Shown here: piece after piece, positions 31,301-41,800 of the stretch
Numbering within the stretch: position 1 is the first letter of the stretch
Layout: each line of letters opens with the position of its first letter
From: Branchiostoma floridae
Taxonomy: Eukaryota; Chordata; Leptocardii; Amphioxiformes; Branchiostomatidae
Length of the DNA stretch: 64,000 bases
Reading direction: 5' to 3'
Assembly (NCBI RefSeq): GCF_000003815.2
Contig: NC_049993.1
Coordinates: 12,885,189 to 12,949,188 of the forward strand
The notes under the pieces: model-generated
Told to the model about the DNA's origin: nothing
What the model saw: the letters and a program-made list of their open reading frames with translations, nothing else
The model's database searches: none
Made by a program: the position numbers and the translations under genes

Positions 31301-34300
31301 TTGCAGCGTGTTTACCTTGCAAGGCATGCCCTCTGTTTGGCATAAGAAATAAACTAACGGTACATACGGTATAGAGAACTAGGCCCTTATACTATAGTGT
31401 TTGTTTCGCATATACGAAACGTAATGCGGAACAACTGCACAACTGTGTTGCTCACGGCCTATAGAAACGGAGATAAACTCTACACTGTCCTATGCATGAA
31501 AGGTTTCAAATAACTAACGTTGTATTTTACGTAACTGGCAGTTACGTAAAATACAACGTTAGTTATTTGAAACCTGTAACTGGCTATCCAGAGAAAGATG
31601 TTGATGGACTGACTGTACCGCCAAACTCACCCGTGGTTCCTCGTCATACATGATGGTGTAGTACTCCTCGTCACGTGGTACGTACGGTTTCCTCCTCTGA
31701 CCAGACAGACTGAAGACTTTCCCGCCACCCACGGAGCTGAAAATACATGTGCACAACAAAATCACCACATGACTGTATGAACATTTTGAGGCTTTGACGA
31801 CAATTGCTGTATTGCAATGGCACGGTCACATTCGTTCTAGGCAGTCGCTGTGTTTCGTGCGATCATTTTTTGCTAGTGTGAAACAGTTTTTTATGCTGTC
31901 CGTGCAGTTCATACTGCAAGGTACAGCACAACCGATACAAAAAGCCTTTGTTGACCTGCTCGTCTACAAATATAGAGTTATTTCTGGACAGAATAGGTCG
32001 AATAATTACGTCTGTCAAAATCTGATTATCGCTCCAATGCTCACGGTACTATTTGCTTAGCATTTGACGCGCTCAAGTCGAAGGTAAATAATCGCTCAAA
32101 CATCACCGACGTACTTTCCTCTTGAACTTTTTTTGTGTGTACGAGTAGAAAGGTGGAACGAAGTACATGTACTTATCATCTGGTTGGCGTTTTGAAAAGT
32201 CAAAGTCAAAGTCAGATGCCCTTGTTACACTACCATAGTGAAACTACCTAGCAAGCAACAGTCAAGCAAATTTCCGACACTTCAAACAAGATCATATCAG
32301 AGCAAGAAAAATTCATTCTTTTTTTGCCACAGAATTCTTTCCTGTGCATAACGTTAACTAGCAACACAGCGTACACAGTACAGAAAGTAAACTACGCGAC
32401 ACAAAAGTGTATGAAGATTGGACACAGACTTTGACGTTTCTTATACCAAAGTTCATTACTTTGTATTCCGACATGTTGTATTTCTCTTGTAGCCACCCGT
32501 GTCTTGATTTGAGGCGTGAACAATTGATTCTGAAGGGCTGTTGACATTCCTCATTGAGATTTTGCCGACCCGTAACCCATCTGTCTCGCTGTAGGGTAAC
32601 AGGACCCGTATTGTACCTCTTTCAACAGCGTTCTCCGGAATATTCAGCATTTAACAAGGTGTTACATAAAATCACTTCACTCTAAACGTAACGCACGTCT
32701 GATCATTGTTGTGGACATATCAATGTATGAACGATAAAGTTCAATTGCAAATCTTAATTGTGCAAACTTTAGAATGAATTCTATTCTGTTCATGACAATT
32801 AGAAGCATACATAATGGATTGAATGTTATAGCTGATACTTCTATGTTAGATCTAGAATGAATACTGAATGAATATGCAATTTTTTAAATCTCAAATTAAA
32901 TATATCAGTGTCATTTTGTGGCCTGCTCTGTGGTTTACGTGTCTCCAAACAGAGGATGAACATAAAGAGGATTAGCAATAGTGCGAAACGTAAAAACACA
33001 GCAAAGTTAAGACCACCACAAAATGCCTTCAAAACAAACCCAACCTTTACATCTGCTTGAAAATGACTAACCTGTAAGGTTGTCATACAATAAACAGCAC
33101 GATAACATTTGTCGCAGGTGGTCGTACGACTCTGTAGTGTCGTAGAATTTTCGTGCAGGCTGCGACAGAAACAGCCACCGCCGAGGCTTTAGATCTAGGA
33201 CAGCTTTTTCTAAAGCAAGAATTTTGTACGACACCGGCACGAGTAACCCAAGAATGTCCTCGTGCATTTCCAATCGTACGACCATCATACGACTAATGAG
33301 ACCAGGCCCTAAGTCTGTATTGCCTTACCTTCCACAAGCCATGCTGGACGAAACAGTCGGAGACAAGACCTTGCCGTTATGTCCCGAACAAAAGTGTCTG
33401 TTCAACGACTTGGCAATTTCTCTACCCTTTTAGAAAGAGCACGGATCTTACGTCAAGACTCATTTTTCAATCAATTTGTCGCTGGATTATATAATTATTC
33501 ATCCTATGTTATGTAACCATAGCTTTGGAGGGGAGACATTGCGCTTAATTTCCGTGAAAGCTAACGTAGCGTATGTCTGTTTTACGTCATGTGTCGCCGC
33601 GTGGTCCCCCAGTCTTAGTCAGAGACACACGGATTTGGTTGGTGTACGTTTGTATTTCCTCTTTAAGATTAAATGCGGGTGCTTGGATGGTTTTGTCGCG
33701 TGTTTTCATTGCGTCAGACCCGCGTACTTGTTTTGATGTTGGGTCGGAATTAATTGCAGCATTCATAATTGATAAAGTAGCTCACCATACATTGATAGCT
33801 GGCCACCCTAAATCAACCGGCGCTGTTGTTGTCATGATTCTATCCCATTGCTCAATTTTCTTCTTAAAATGACATTTCTTCTTCTTGTTTAAGCGACATA
33901 TCGACTGTACTAGCCGTTAAAATGTATATGGTCTTTCGTATCGTACTTTGTTTGTGAGATGTACGATATTTTTCGGGACGTTTGCAAAAAAAATGATGAC
34001 AACCTTTATCAGTGACGCACAGAAAATATCGCGGAGACATTTAAACTTTAAACAGGAAAAGGTTAAATCAATTTTATCGTTTGGGAAGATTAAAAGAACA
34101 TATTTGTTATGATGGCATTAATGTGTCGGATTGATTACAAAGATTGTTATCAGCAATCGACGACGATGTATAAGTTACAGGCAAAAATGTTGATGTTATT
34201 GTAACTAGATACAATATAAAAATACAATGGGGACATGTTCCACGTAATTGTAGTTGTTTCCAGTTGATCGTATTTTTGTTGTTGTTGTTGTTGTATAAGT

Positions 34301-37104
34301 GGTTAACGTTAACTGTCATTTACCTGTCATTATCTGCCATCTGTTTCCTTTGAACTCAAGAGTATGTTAGGGATGAAGTGGTGGAACATACGCGTAATGC
34401 TTTCCTTTGTACAAAATTCTACCTTATCACAGAAAGGTCAATTAGAGGTCTTTTCTGTCAGCGTTCTCATGTGAAAAATAGCCTCTCTCTGATTGACTAA
34501 TTTTGGTAAGTCACGCTACTGCAACATATGACTCAACAACAGCAACACGCATGGTTATAACGCTAGTTCACCTTTACCCGCGAGGTAACCTATATAAAAA
34601 CAGAGTATTTAGTGATATCAAGTCGACGGACGGCGGTTTCAAATTGCAATTATACTTTCAAAATGATGCAGCTTGAAATCACAAAGTAAACTTGATATCC
34701 CTTAATACTTTGTTTTTAAAAACAACGGATATATCTTATCCCGCATGCGCGCAGAAAAAGGTGAACTAGCGTTAACTCTTCTAACTCTTCACCATGCATG
34801 ATGCTCGTGATACGTTATGTGCTTTCGGATCCATTCTACTCAAAATTCATTTCAGAGCCCTTAACTAATCACTGGTCATTTTGGAATGTAAATAAGTCGT
34901 GAAACAAACTATAGACTATGTGTGACACAAATAGAAACTGAAGGCATTCTTGAGATTCATAGTCGTGTACGTGTCGTACAACATCCAGCTGCCTTGTTAC
35001 TTACGGAAAAAAAGCTGTCTTAGATATTCTTGTCGGCGTTTGGTTCTGTCATTGCTTGAAAACTCTACGACCTCATACTCATAACAGTCGTACGACGGCA
35101 TACGACGAATGTTGACACATCGTAATGCAGTTTTTTTTATCGTCATAACAAATATCAGTCTGAGAAACATTAGCGATAACATTTATATCACCGGCTGTGG
35201 GTGACAAATATTTTCTCATAATTAATTCATTCTGATTAACCTTCAAACACAGACCCTTGAACTCCAAGCCGAATGGAACTCCTAGCTACTGTTTAAATCG
35301 TCGTGTGGCAACAAAATATCGGCGCCCTTTCTTGTCAAATGCGTTAGAGAAATGTCAAAACTTTGCGACAGAGCCTTCTGACATTGTGACAAATTGAGGC
35401 AAGTCAAGGGGCGAAACTTGTTGGTCTCTGCGACACCTCTGGCGCAAAATGAGAAGCGAATGATTACTAAACAAGTACACCTTTTTAACAGCCGTTGTTG
35501 TGCTTCCCTACTACTACTCACCTCTTGTTGAAAGCGTTGTTAGCTCCTTCCACGCTATTTCGTCTCCTCACGGACCATGTTGTAAAGGCACACACGCGAA
35601 CCTCTGGCACAGGTAGTCCGGATTTGTCGGGCGGCTTCAAGGCGTGAGCCATGCGGGTAAAACGCACGACTCTCTGCCACTTTTCCAGAGACGGGCGGTC
35701 GGAGTTAGGATGATGAGAGGCCATGGCGTCCGTTCGCAGACGATCGACTAACACCACAACGAAGCCCCAGACTCACAAATGCTGACAGAAACGTAGGAGG
35801 TCTTGAGTGGATAATTTTCAACTGAATGACACCATACACTGAGACACCTGTACATAAGGGGCTTTGCTTGCCGCGACTATTGTCAAGTGGACTCTCTCCC
35901 ACGGCAATTTGCAACTTCCGCACACGTTGACATGGCCTGAACGCTCTGTGGAGAACACTGCCAAAAAAAAACTCTCGTGCTATTGATCGATTCAAAACCG
36001 CAACAAACGGGCTGGCGTACTTCAAGAGTTTGGCTGACGTCCTATGGTTTACACCTAACACAGGCACACTTGCATAGGCTGTGCCCACTTCTTACTGACT
36101 CGCCACATGTACAAAGGCTTTCTACACAAACTACGACTACGTAACTGTCACGCACGAAAACATGACAACAAGCACATTCTCCAAACCCAATTGTAAACTT
36201 GTTAATAGTTTATTGACAGGCGTTTGTTAGAGGAATAAAGAATCCTGATATCTCTGAAGAGGGGTGTGTTTTGCTGTATTGTCCTCCATTATGCTGAGTA
36301 CAGAGCAGTGTTTAAATGGTATATAAATCTTTATTCAGAAAGGGTGACACTGTAAATGTTTTATTAATCCACGCAGCAAGCGCAGACTGACGCCGACATG
36401 TTATTTTATTAAGAGCCGTCTGAGGGTATCAATCTAACGTATTTGAAGCATGGTTTGAAAGCGCATTGTGCGATGAATGGGTGACAAAGGACATTCCACG
36501 CGCACACTGCAGCTGTATCCAACGTGATGTTGACCTATAGATATATAGGCCCTCTGTAACCTTGGGGTGGGGATGTGTGGGTGGGGGGAATAGTACCGCT
36601 CTTGTTCCCATCAACGGTAGAACCGCAGTTGCAGTAGGACAATGTTATATGGAAAGGGGGGGGGGCTTCTTATCTCAATCAGATGTATATGCTCCGTCTC
36701 TTTTCCGATCGTGACCATACCTGTTTATATCTTTTTATGACGTGTACATGTCGTAATCAATTTGTTTGTTTATTCATGAGCTAGCACGCCCTCTATCATT
36801 AACTTTTTGTGCCTATAGATACACCTGAAATACAAAAGCTTCCAATTCTGAACGTTAGAATAATCAAGGAGGTTACCCTCCTTGGTACAGTACACGTATG
36901 ACAAAACCTACTGTATGCATGCCTTGCCCAGAGTACTAGTACTACTAGTAGTACACACCTTGTCTGTCCAGAAGCGCCCCCTAACGCCCAGCCTGAATTT
37001 GCATTCGCTCCAGCTTCCTTGAACGCCTTAACCGATGTCAGCATCTTGGGCGCAGCTAGGGCCTTTCTTTCCACTCTGGTCTTCCTAGACAGCGGCACTC
37101 CCAT
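28365..37104 (-). CDS. PHF24: PHF24/GINIP-like protein, copy B (zinc finger + EF-hands; alternative first exons)
   Basis: Shared coding exons: 31736-31631, 30995-30813, 30363-30285, 30179-30073, 29592-29500, 29367-29228, 28924-28874, 28473-28365 (TGA). Domains: linker with RKPYVPRDEEYYTIMYDEEP; PHD-like finger (CTICKGFE, CRVCGRNCHTNC, GWTCADC); EF-hand loop DSDQSTQITVEE; EF-hand loop DISGDGAINWWE; helical block REIKRIRDIFK; C-terminal IPWDTFIREHAVTI. The last six exons are 79, 107, 93, 140, 51 and 109 nt, exactly as in copy A. Three candidate first exons end in phase 2 (AG|) and would each join the C at 31736: 37104-36959, 35724-35522 and 33342-33329. They would give products of about 337, 356 and 293 residues. 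The exon at 37104 best matches the human start. Confidence 0.88.
30598..30772. repeat. (CAGA)n-type imperfect microsatellite
   Basis: Long run of CAGA/GACA/GACG units with a few interruptions, ending about 40 bp from the donor of the PHF24-like B zinc-finger exon. Confidence 0.9.
31501..31575. repeat. Perfect palindrome, 35-bp arms, 5-bp spacer
   Basis: AGGTTTCAAATAACTAACGT... at 31501-31535 is matched base for base by its complement at 31541-31575, spacer TGGCA. In the PHF24-like B intron just downstream (gene direction) of exon 2. Confidence 0.95.
33329..33342 (-). CDS. PHF24-like B, candidate first exon 1c
   Basis: A 14-nt coding piece, ATGGCTTGTGGAAG|GTAAGG, giving MACG plus a split serine when joined to exon 2 (MACGSSVGGGK). 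Phase 2 again matches. Cys3 could be a palmitoylation site, but this is speculation. Short, so it could be chance. Confidence 0.45.
34558..34774. mobile_element. MITE, family TAACGCTAGTTCACC, copy 1
   Basis: Ends TAACGCTAGTTCACC and GGTGAACTAGCGTTA are exact complements. The inner sequences GATATCA.. and ..TTGATATCCCTTAATAC also pair, so the whole 217 bp folds back. A second copy is at 42428-42647. Non-coding; superfamily not certain. Confidence 0.8.
35522..35724 (-). CDS. PHF24-like B, candidate first exon 1b
   Basis: The frame starts MASHHPNSDRPSLEKWQRVV in a strong context (GACGCCATGG) and runs 67 codons to the donor AACAAGAG|GTGAGT in phase 2, the phase needed for exon 2. No Gly2. Its sequence is not conserved in any family I recognise, so it is a splice-and-frame prediction only. 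Confidence 0.5.
36959..37104 (-). CDS. PHF24: PHF24-like B, first exon 1a (N-myristoylation motif)
   Basis: 146 nt starting MGVPLSRKTRVERK and including SVKAFKEAG, close to MGVLMSKR and SAFKDG at the human PHF24 start. Gly2 and Ser6 fit the N-myristoyltransferase consensus. The donor is ACAAG|GTGTGT, phase 2. Confidence 0.8.
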
Positions 37105-37782
37105 GATGTTCTGTTGTTTCCTCCCCAAACACACCACTTCACCGCAACACCTGTTTTGTCTTGGATTTGTACTGTGTCACAATCGTGACATCTGTAAAAT
37201 CATCCTACAGGAAATTCCATTCTGACGACACCATATTGAAAAATTTCTTCGTAACGATCTTTGTAATTCTAGAACGTAATCATGTTTACGGTACGACTAA
37301 GGTAAGAAGACGATACGAGGCTGTTTTCTTGTCGTCCGTGCCCAACAATCTTAAAGATGTTACAACAAGACGTACTAGGGAACAGGAATAACCAAGTACA
37401 TGTGTTTAACCAAGTACTACCGTCCGTATTCTGTCTGTTTCTCAAAGTTCTCTAAGTGTTCAGCTGTACATCTTTCAAAGTCACTCTTAGCTTGCTTACT
37501 AGTATTTGTAGAACGCCACCCAACACTTGCTAAAACACATGTCTGTTTATACTTGTTCAATGATACTGTGATTGACAACTGTCCTTTTATTTGTGAATGG
37601 TAGTGATACCCTGTATCTAAATTTAGGTCACATACAGCAAGTAGAATCCTTGTAACGTAACTGAAAAGAACAAAATTTGTACAATGCAAAGGATGTTTGT
37701 TTAATTCTTTTTTTTCCTGTCATCTTTTCATACATTGTCTTGCTCGGTCATTTTGTATTTCCTTTAAGTTCTATAAACTTCA
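37105..37782. other. Region 5' of PHF24-like B
   Basis: Should contain the promoter for first exon 1a. No coding signal or element recognised before the tandem repeat at 37783. Confidence 0.4.
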
Positions 37783-38078
37783 ACGGCCACTTATAAAAAC
37801 CTCAATCTGGCTGTCTGTAAAATTCTACAGCCACTTATAAAAACCTCAATCTGGCTGTCTGTAAAATTCTACAGCCACTTATAAAAACCTCAAGCTGGCT
37901 GTCTGTAAAATTCTACAGCCACTTATAAAAACCTCAAGCTGGCTGTCTGTAAAATTCTACAGCCACTTATAAAAACCTCAAGCTGGCTGTCTGTAAAATT
38001 CTACAGCCACTTATAAAAACCTCAAGCTGGCTGTCTGTAAAATTCTACAGCCACTTATAAAAACCTCAAGCTGGCTGT
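37783..38078. repeat. 44-bp tandem repeat, about 6.7 copies
   Basis: Unit ACAGCCACTTATAAAAACCT + CAAGCTGGCTGTCTGTAAAATTCT, starts at 37783, 37827, 37871, 37915, 37959, 38003 and 38047. Copies are nearly identical (first two have CAATCTGG in place of CAAGCTGG). Each unit contains ACAGCCA and TGGCTGT, which can pair. Confidence 0.95.
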
Positions 38079-38884
38079 GAAATTTATCTTCCATCATTTT
38101 CTCATAACGCTTCTCATGATCACCCTACCTGGTTTGTCTGGAAGATACTATTTTCAATCTTGTATCTACACAAAGAACTTATTTCTAGCATCACCACCAA
38201 CAACTAGGTATGGTCAGTGGTCACTATCGTGTAACATGTATCTGTGTCTATACAATGTATACGAAACCTTTCCTTTGGCGTATATCATAATGCGTCCACA
38301 TTATGATAGTATTAATACAAGTTCTAGAACTGCATTTCTCTGTATTTGGATAACATAGGGTTACTGTTACCATGACCACATCAGAAGGGAATTGTTTGTA
38401 GAATCTATCGTTGATCCAGAACACGGTCCTTCATTGAACGTGCTTCAGACACTGAGGTCATCTAGACATACTTTGTTTCCTTGCTAAGCACAATTTTTAC
38501 TTATATCTATGTGTGGAATTTTGTAACTTTGTCATTTGTCCTAGTTTTGTACTTCACTTGTCAATGACGAATGTTTATATGAATGAACATCTTCTTTTCG
38601 AATTGTTACTAGTTGACATACAATTCAATTAATACTAATACTAGATTTACATGTATGTTGGACTCTGGCTGAAATGTGCTGTCTAGCGACTACTATCTGA
38701 ACTGCAGTGTAGTACAGCAAATGTACGTACATGACGTGAACTAGTAAAGAAGTAGATCAAGAAATACAAGACCAACATATATCCATACGTCTTTACGACG
38801 CATTACGTACGTTACATGCAGTGTCAATGTTTACGAACATGTTCTTATCGTTCCTTATAATTGTTAGTAAGACTAACTTTTGCC

Positions 38885-41800
38885 TTACATGTATCGGTAC
38901 TTTTTGACACAGTGGTTGTACGTGTCCGCTACAAAGACGTGCCCGTCGTCTGTGGCTGCCACGCCGTGAGGAATGTTCAGCCGGCGTTCCGCGCTACTTA
39001 TCACCGACAACACCTTCCCGTCATCCCGGAACACCTGGACCCGGTGGTTGTCCGTGTCCACCACAATGATCTGACCGTCCCTGTCTACTGCCACTCCGGC
39101 CGGACACGAAAACTGACCCAACTTGTGTCCGTACGAGCCGAACTTTCGCTTGAAGTTCCCGAAGAAGTCGAATACTTGAACGCGGTGGTTGGACATCTCG
39201 GCGACTATGATGTCGTCATTTTGGTTGGTGGCCACGAAGTACGGCTGTTCGAACTGACCATCGCCGGTCCCTCTCTCTCCGACCGTCCGGACAAGCGTCC
39301 CGTCCGGAGCGAGTACAAAGACGCGGTGAGCCTTCGCGTCGGCCACGACTATCCACCCGTCCTGTCGCACAGCTACCCCGTACGGCTGCCGGAAATGTTC
39401 GCAACGAAACCGCTGGAGAAGTTTCCCCTCCGCAGAAAATATCATCACGGTATTCTGTTCCCACTCAACAACCACGACGTCACCTAGCGGACTAACACCT
39501 ACACCTGTAGCGTGTGAAGACAGCGTCGGAAACGCACGCAGAAACTTTCCAAGGGGGTCAAAAATCTGAATCCTCGCGTTGGTTGAATCCGCGACCACGA
39601 CTTGACCTGATTTGTCTATGGCGATCCCGATTGGTTCTTTAAAGCGACCAATCCTCGTTCCTTTCTTCCCAAACTGTAGGACGGGATTGTTGCTCTTGAC
39701 ATTGGTGACGTAAGGGCTATCTCTGATGGGGTACCCGTTGATACAGGCCACCACGCAATGCTCGCCGGATACCCGTGGTTTCCACTTTACGTCCCAAGTA
39801 CCATCAGAATTTGTCTCTATGTTCGCCTCTTGTATACTACCAGAAGGTTCTTTAATCTCAACTTCTATGTTCTCATTATCTATGTGACACTTTTGGTCGT
39901 GTTCGTCCCGTGGCTGTAGTTGGATCGTTGTCAAAAACCCCTCCGTAACTTCCTGGATGGAGAGTGTTGAGTTTGAGGGTGAACAGGGCGCTGATTGGAT
40001 GTAGCCAACTTCGAGATCTTGTAACGTTTGCAGACAAGTCTTATCCGCCCTATACACGATTAAAGTATTCGTTGGAGGATTGAAACCAACTTTTCGTGAT
40101 AGAATTTGTGTAAGGTTCCTCTGTATTTGTTTCTGTAAAGGTACAAGTTCAGCATCACTAGTGTGAGACAAGGCTTGCTCGCAAAACTTTACCTCAGACT
40201 CCATGTTTGCTAAAAAGTCGTCCAACTCACGGGACTGTTGAGTCAAGGTCGCCATTTTGTCTGCGCTGACACGTCGAACCTCGTGCAAAAGGTCCGTTTT
40301 CTTCTCTTCCAACAGTGCAGTTAGTTCATCAAACAAATCTTTGATATCCTCCTCGGCTCTTTCTTTCTCAAGTCTAAGAGCATCTTGTTCCGATTTGACC
40401 TTGTCACTAGCTCTTACAGTCTCCGACGTCAAGTCCCGAACATTGTTCATCAGCTCACGAAGGCTGCTTCGGTGCCTTTCGGCAATCTTCGTCAGCTCAC
40501 ACGGGTCATGGTCGGGCCCCGGGCGATGGTCGAACTGGGTGCAGCGCAGACATAGGAGAGCCTCACATGTGTTACAATAGGCCGTCACTACTTGGTCTTT
40601 ATGTGTGGGACATGGCGTGGCATCGCGAAGTTTAACCCCCTTATGGTACAGCTCTAGATCTTCAACCCCAGGAACGTCGTGAGAGTTTCTTAAGGACATG
40701 CTAGAATAATGTACAATCCTTACAGAGAAGCAACGAATGGTCACGGCCTGAAAAATGCTTCCTGATACGTTCTCGTCTGACAGTCTTGTGTCTTAGACCC
40801 TTTACCGTATGGTTGACTCGATCAGTCCTTTCACATAGAAGTTGTCGGGCAGACACTTCACTGTACCCGACGGGAGAGCAACTGCGGCACGGACACTGGA
40901 AAAAGCAATCTTAAATACACCCCACCGTACGGTAGACTAGAGCAGGCACTTCAGGTACAAGTTGTCGGGTAGACTGTCAACACCGCCCGACGAGAGAGCG
41001 TCGACGACACGGCAAGTCCGAACGGCACCTGAAATCGCGACTAGACCGACGAGATTTCCTCACACACTCCGTCGTATAAGATCTATAAAGACACGGAAGA
41101 ATCTTGGGCTTTTGGTAGCGCTCAAGACACAACACACACTTGAGGAAGTTATGGTGAACTCTAGTTGGTTTTCCCTTCCACTATTTTCCTCCTTATATCG
41201 TTATTCATGGTTACAACTTGAGGTGTGTCAACGCAACGCCTTTCTAATACCAGTACGTGACAGTTGTTTAGCCTTGGGGCAAAGGGGCAAATGGCGAATA
41301 ATATGTAAATGGAGGACACGTGCGGGATATGGTATCATTAGAAATATGGTAAATGTAGTATTCACACAAAATTTCCTACGATGCACACGATCTGTGGGAA
41401 AAAGTCCACGCGAACCGTCTAGAAACCAAAAATTGTAGCATTATTTATCACCCCCCTCCCAGGGTCTCTCAGACCCAGTGACCCCACGCTCGTGATGAAT
41501 CACAGGTAAGATAGCTTTGATTAAAGAGTCAACCACGCGGAAAGACAATGGAACAAATCAAGTGTACAGAATGAAGGCGTGTAATGGGTGTTCTATGAGT
41601 TCATGATGTCATTTCCGATCTCCTCAAGTAAGCATTCTACAAATATTATAATTATGAATCATGTGTTTCAGACTTTATGAAATTGACAACATAGCTTATA
41701 TAGCGGTTACCTATTTGTTGAACATATGAAACAGCAAAATCACGTGCAAAGTCTCTTTTATTCAAACCTTGAAGGAAAGTACACTCAGTGGTGCCATACT

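Noticed and set aside
33060-33290. 73-codon minus-strand frame with TCGTACGAC words
   Set aside because: The word recurs near 35090, suggesting repeat sequence; no domain and no splice link to PHF24-like B.
35705-36088. 127-codon minus-strand frame overlapping candidate exon 1b
   Set aside because: It ends in a stop inside exon 1b in another frame and has no donor or family resemblance.
37783-38078. CRISPR-like array
   Set aside because: Units are contiguous 44-bp repeats without variable spacers, in a eukaryotic genome; it is a minisatellite.
38861-39487. 208-codon plus-strand frame
   Set aside because: Antisense of the NHL repeats of the TRIM gene.
40962-41438. 158-codon plus-strand frame in the TRIM intron
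   Set aside because: The minus strand there carries the RING relic; the plus-strand product resembles nothing and lacks splice context.
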